64,000 nt of DNA from Salinigranum marinum (GTDB lineage: Archaea; Halobacteriota; Halobacteria; Halobacteriales; Haloferacaceae). The translations under genes and the position numbers were made by a program. How positions within the stretch are numbered: the stretch's first letter is position 1; each line of letters opens with the position of its first letter. The stretch lies in contig NZ_CP100461.1 of assembly GCF_024228675.1 (NCBI RefSeq), forward strand, positions 1,922,001 to 1,986,000. The letters run 5' to 3'. Below are positions 62,549 to 64,000 of the stretch, in pieces. The notes under the pieces were generated by a model. That model was not told the origin of the DNA. It ran no database searches and saw nothing but the letters and a program-made list of their open reading frames with translations.

Positions 62549-63037
62549 ATGCGACTCACGCCCGACCGGGTCGAAGCCGAGTACGAGTGGACGCGAGCAC
62601 GTGCGCCACGGATCGTCACCGTCATCAACGACACCCGGGCGCGACTGGGGGCGGCGTTCGACGTCACGGTCGACCCCGTGACCGAGGCCGACTACCGCAG
62701 GGAGGTCGACGCGGTGTTCGCCAATGGGGAACGCGGGGTCAACGTCGCGGCGTACGTCGCGCTCCTCCGCGACCTCGACGTCGACGGCGACTACCCGGGG
62801 TTCGTCGTCGACGAGGTCCTCGGGCGGGAGTTGGCGGCGACGATCGCGGGCGGCCAACCGCTCGCGCTCCTGGCGCAGGCGACGTTCCACATCGCGGACG
62901 TGTTCACCCACAGCGACGGCGTCGCCGGCGTCGACGACCTCGACGCGGCGCTCGCGGCGGGCTTTCAGACCCGGCTCCCCGGCTGGTCGTGGCGCGACGG
63001 CGACCCCTTTGCGGTGTCGACGCGCGGTGAGGACTGA
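62549..63037 (+). CDS. Conserved-looking haloarchaeal protein, unknown
   Basis: A 162-residue soluble protein starting MRLTPDRVEAEYEWTRARAP. It contains EADYRREVDAVFANGERGVN, LLRDLDVDGDYPGFVVDEVL and a histidine-containing LAQATFHIADVFTHSDGVAG. No certain family. The pattern of two His and several Asp could bind a metal, but no established motif is visible. It has a good TATA box and sits between fttA (divergent) and proS. Confidence 0.6.
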   Translation: MRLTPDRVEAEYEWTRARAPRIVTVINDTRARLGAAFDVTVDPVTEADYRREVDAVFANGERGVNVAAYVALLRDLDVDGDYPGFVVDEVLGRELAATIAGGQPLALLAQATFHIADVFTHSDGVAGVDDLDAALAAGFQTRLPGWSWRDGDPFAVSTRGED

Positions 63038-63049
63038 GCGGGGCTGTCG

Positions 63050-63343
63050 TCAGTCAGTGCCGGCTGTCGCCGCCCCCGGGGGTGGCGACGACCGGATGCC
63101 AGTGCCAACAGACCGTCTGAGCGCCGGCCTCACCGGATGAGCCGCGAGCACCGGGGCGCGTGCTGGACGCCCAGCCTCGACTTCGAGCGCGTCGAGGCGC
63201 TCGGCGACGCACCGCTCGCGGCTCCGACACGGCGTGACGTTCACCAGCACGTCGTGTTCGTACTCCGCGAGGAGCACCGGCGGGACCCGCTGGGTGAGGG
63301 CGGTAATCGGTGGCGAGTAGCTACCCCGACCGGTCGGGGACAC
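63050..63343 (-). pseudogene. Possible decayed ORF in the spacer before proS
   Basis: On the minus strand a 97-residue frame includes VPPVLLAEYEHDVLVNVTPC and RERCVAERLDALEVEAGRPA, which read like ordinary haloarchaeal protein. The two ends (SPTGRGSYSPPITAL at the start and RSVGTGIRSSPPPG at the end) do not. It may be the remnant of a broken gene. The overlapping plus-strand frame is less protein-like. The remainder of the 449-bp spacer shows nothing. Confidence 0.25.
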
Positions 63344-63471
63344 ACGACCGGACCCGGTCGGCGTGAGGTGCCGACGAATCGGCGCGGGGGCGACGGAGCG
63401 GGGGCGGCTGTCCCGTGTGGGTCAGGTGGGCGATCGAAACCGACCGTTCGGGGTCTTTAAGACGGCGCTGA

Positions 63472-64000
<529 letters not shown>

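Overview
The window is a high-GC, densely packed archaeal chromosome segment with all the marks of a halophilic archaeon (class Halobacteria). Proteins are strongly acidic, and secreted proteins carry twin-arginine plus lipobox signals. Many genes start with GTG or ATG directly behind a TATA box (leaderless style). The gene set is also haloarchaeal: SRP19, Gar1, CetZ, Dph5, Trm5, archaeosortase A, FttA/aCPSF1, geranylgeranyl reductase, KorAB, acetyl-CoA synthetase and the DUF6684/DUF7541-type neighbours of cytochrome oxidase. Genus and species cannot be read from the sequence alone.

Layout, left to right. 1-5.5 kb: an information-processing group on the minus strand (presenilin-like protease cut by the edge, gar1, srp19), then btuCD for B12 uptake and a cetZ tubulin homologue. 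5.9-9.8 kb: APC permease, RCK/TrkA regulator, UspA and a flavin-reductase-like protein. 10-11.1 kb: trm5 and tRNA-Thr(CGT). 11.1-12.3 kb: an AT-rich island between a 13-bp duplication of the tRNA 3' end, holding a truncated ORF and a small secreted repeat protein. 12.3-19 kb: CBS protein, dph5, an EamA protein, artA, a tandem VOC protein and the drg GTPase. 19.2-24.4 kb: a small zinc ribbon, a decayed diadenylate-cyclase-like (DacZ) gene, and a cytochrome oxidase cluster around coxA with several tiny membrane proteins. 24.5-30.5 kb: a minus-strand livKHMGF ABC importer with a thioredoxin-like protein. 30.5-40.1 kb: HAD hydrolase, GNAT-DUF5816 fusion, a MinD-type ATPase with a long tail, acyl-CoA synthetase, acs and methylmalonyl-CoA mutase. 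40.3-44.5 kb: nosL-nosD-nosF-nosY (nosZ is not in the window). 44.5-48 kb: ferredoxin-NADP-reductase-like protein and korAB. 48-64 kb: lipoproteins and zinc proteins, geranylgeranyl reductase, aldo/keto reductase, DUF373, SppA, a coiled-coil protein, DUF371, mgsA, a VOC protein, endonuclease III, cytochrome P450, FttA and the 5' part of proS.

How the genes work together. Acetate and fatty-acid activation (acs, acyl-CoA synthetase), propionate-type carbon entry (mcmA, which needs the B12 brought in by BtuCD) and 2-oxoacid:ferredoxin oxidoreductase (korAB) form a central carbon theme. coxA and the nos maturation genes form a respiratory theme with oxygen or N2O as acceptor. artA and geranylgeranyl reductase belong to cell-envelope and lipid anchoring. 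mgsA with two VOC proteins and an aldo/keto reductase suggests methylglyoxal metabolism. The most unusual items are the tRNA-bounded mini-island with its secreted repeat protein, the frameshifted DacZ remnant beside the oxidase cluster, and several domain fusions (NosL-NosD, BtuD with a C-terminal domain, GNAT-DUF5816, tailed MinD).
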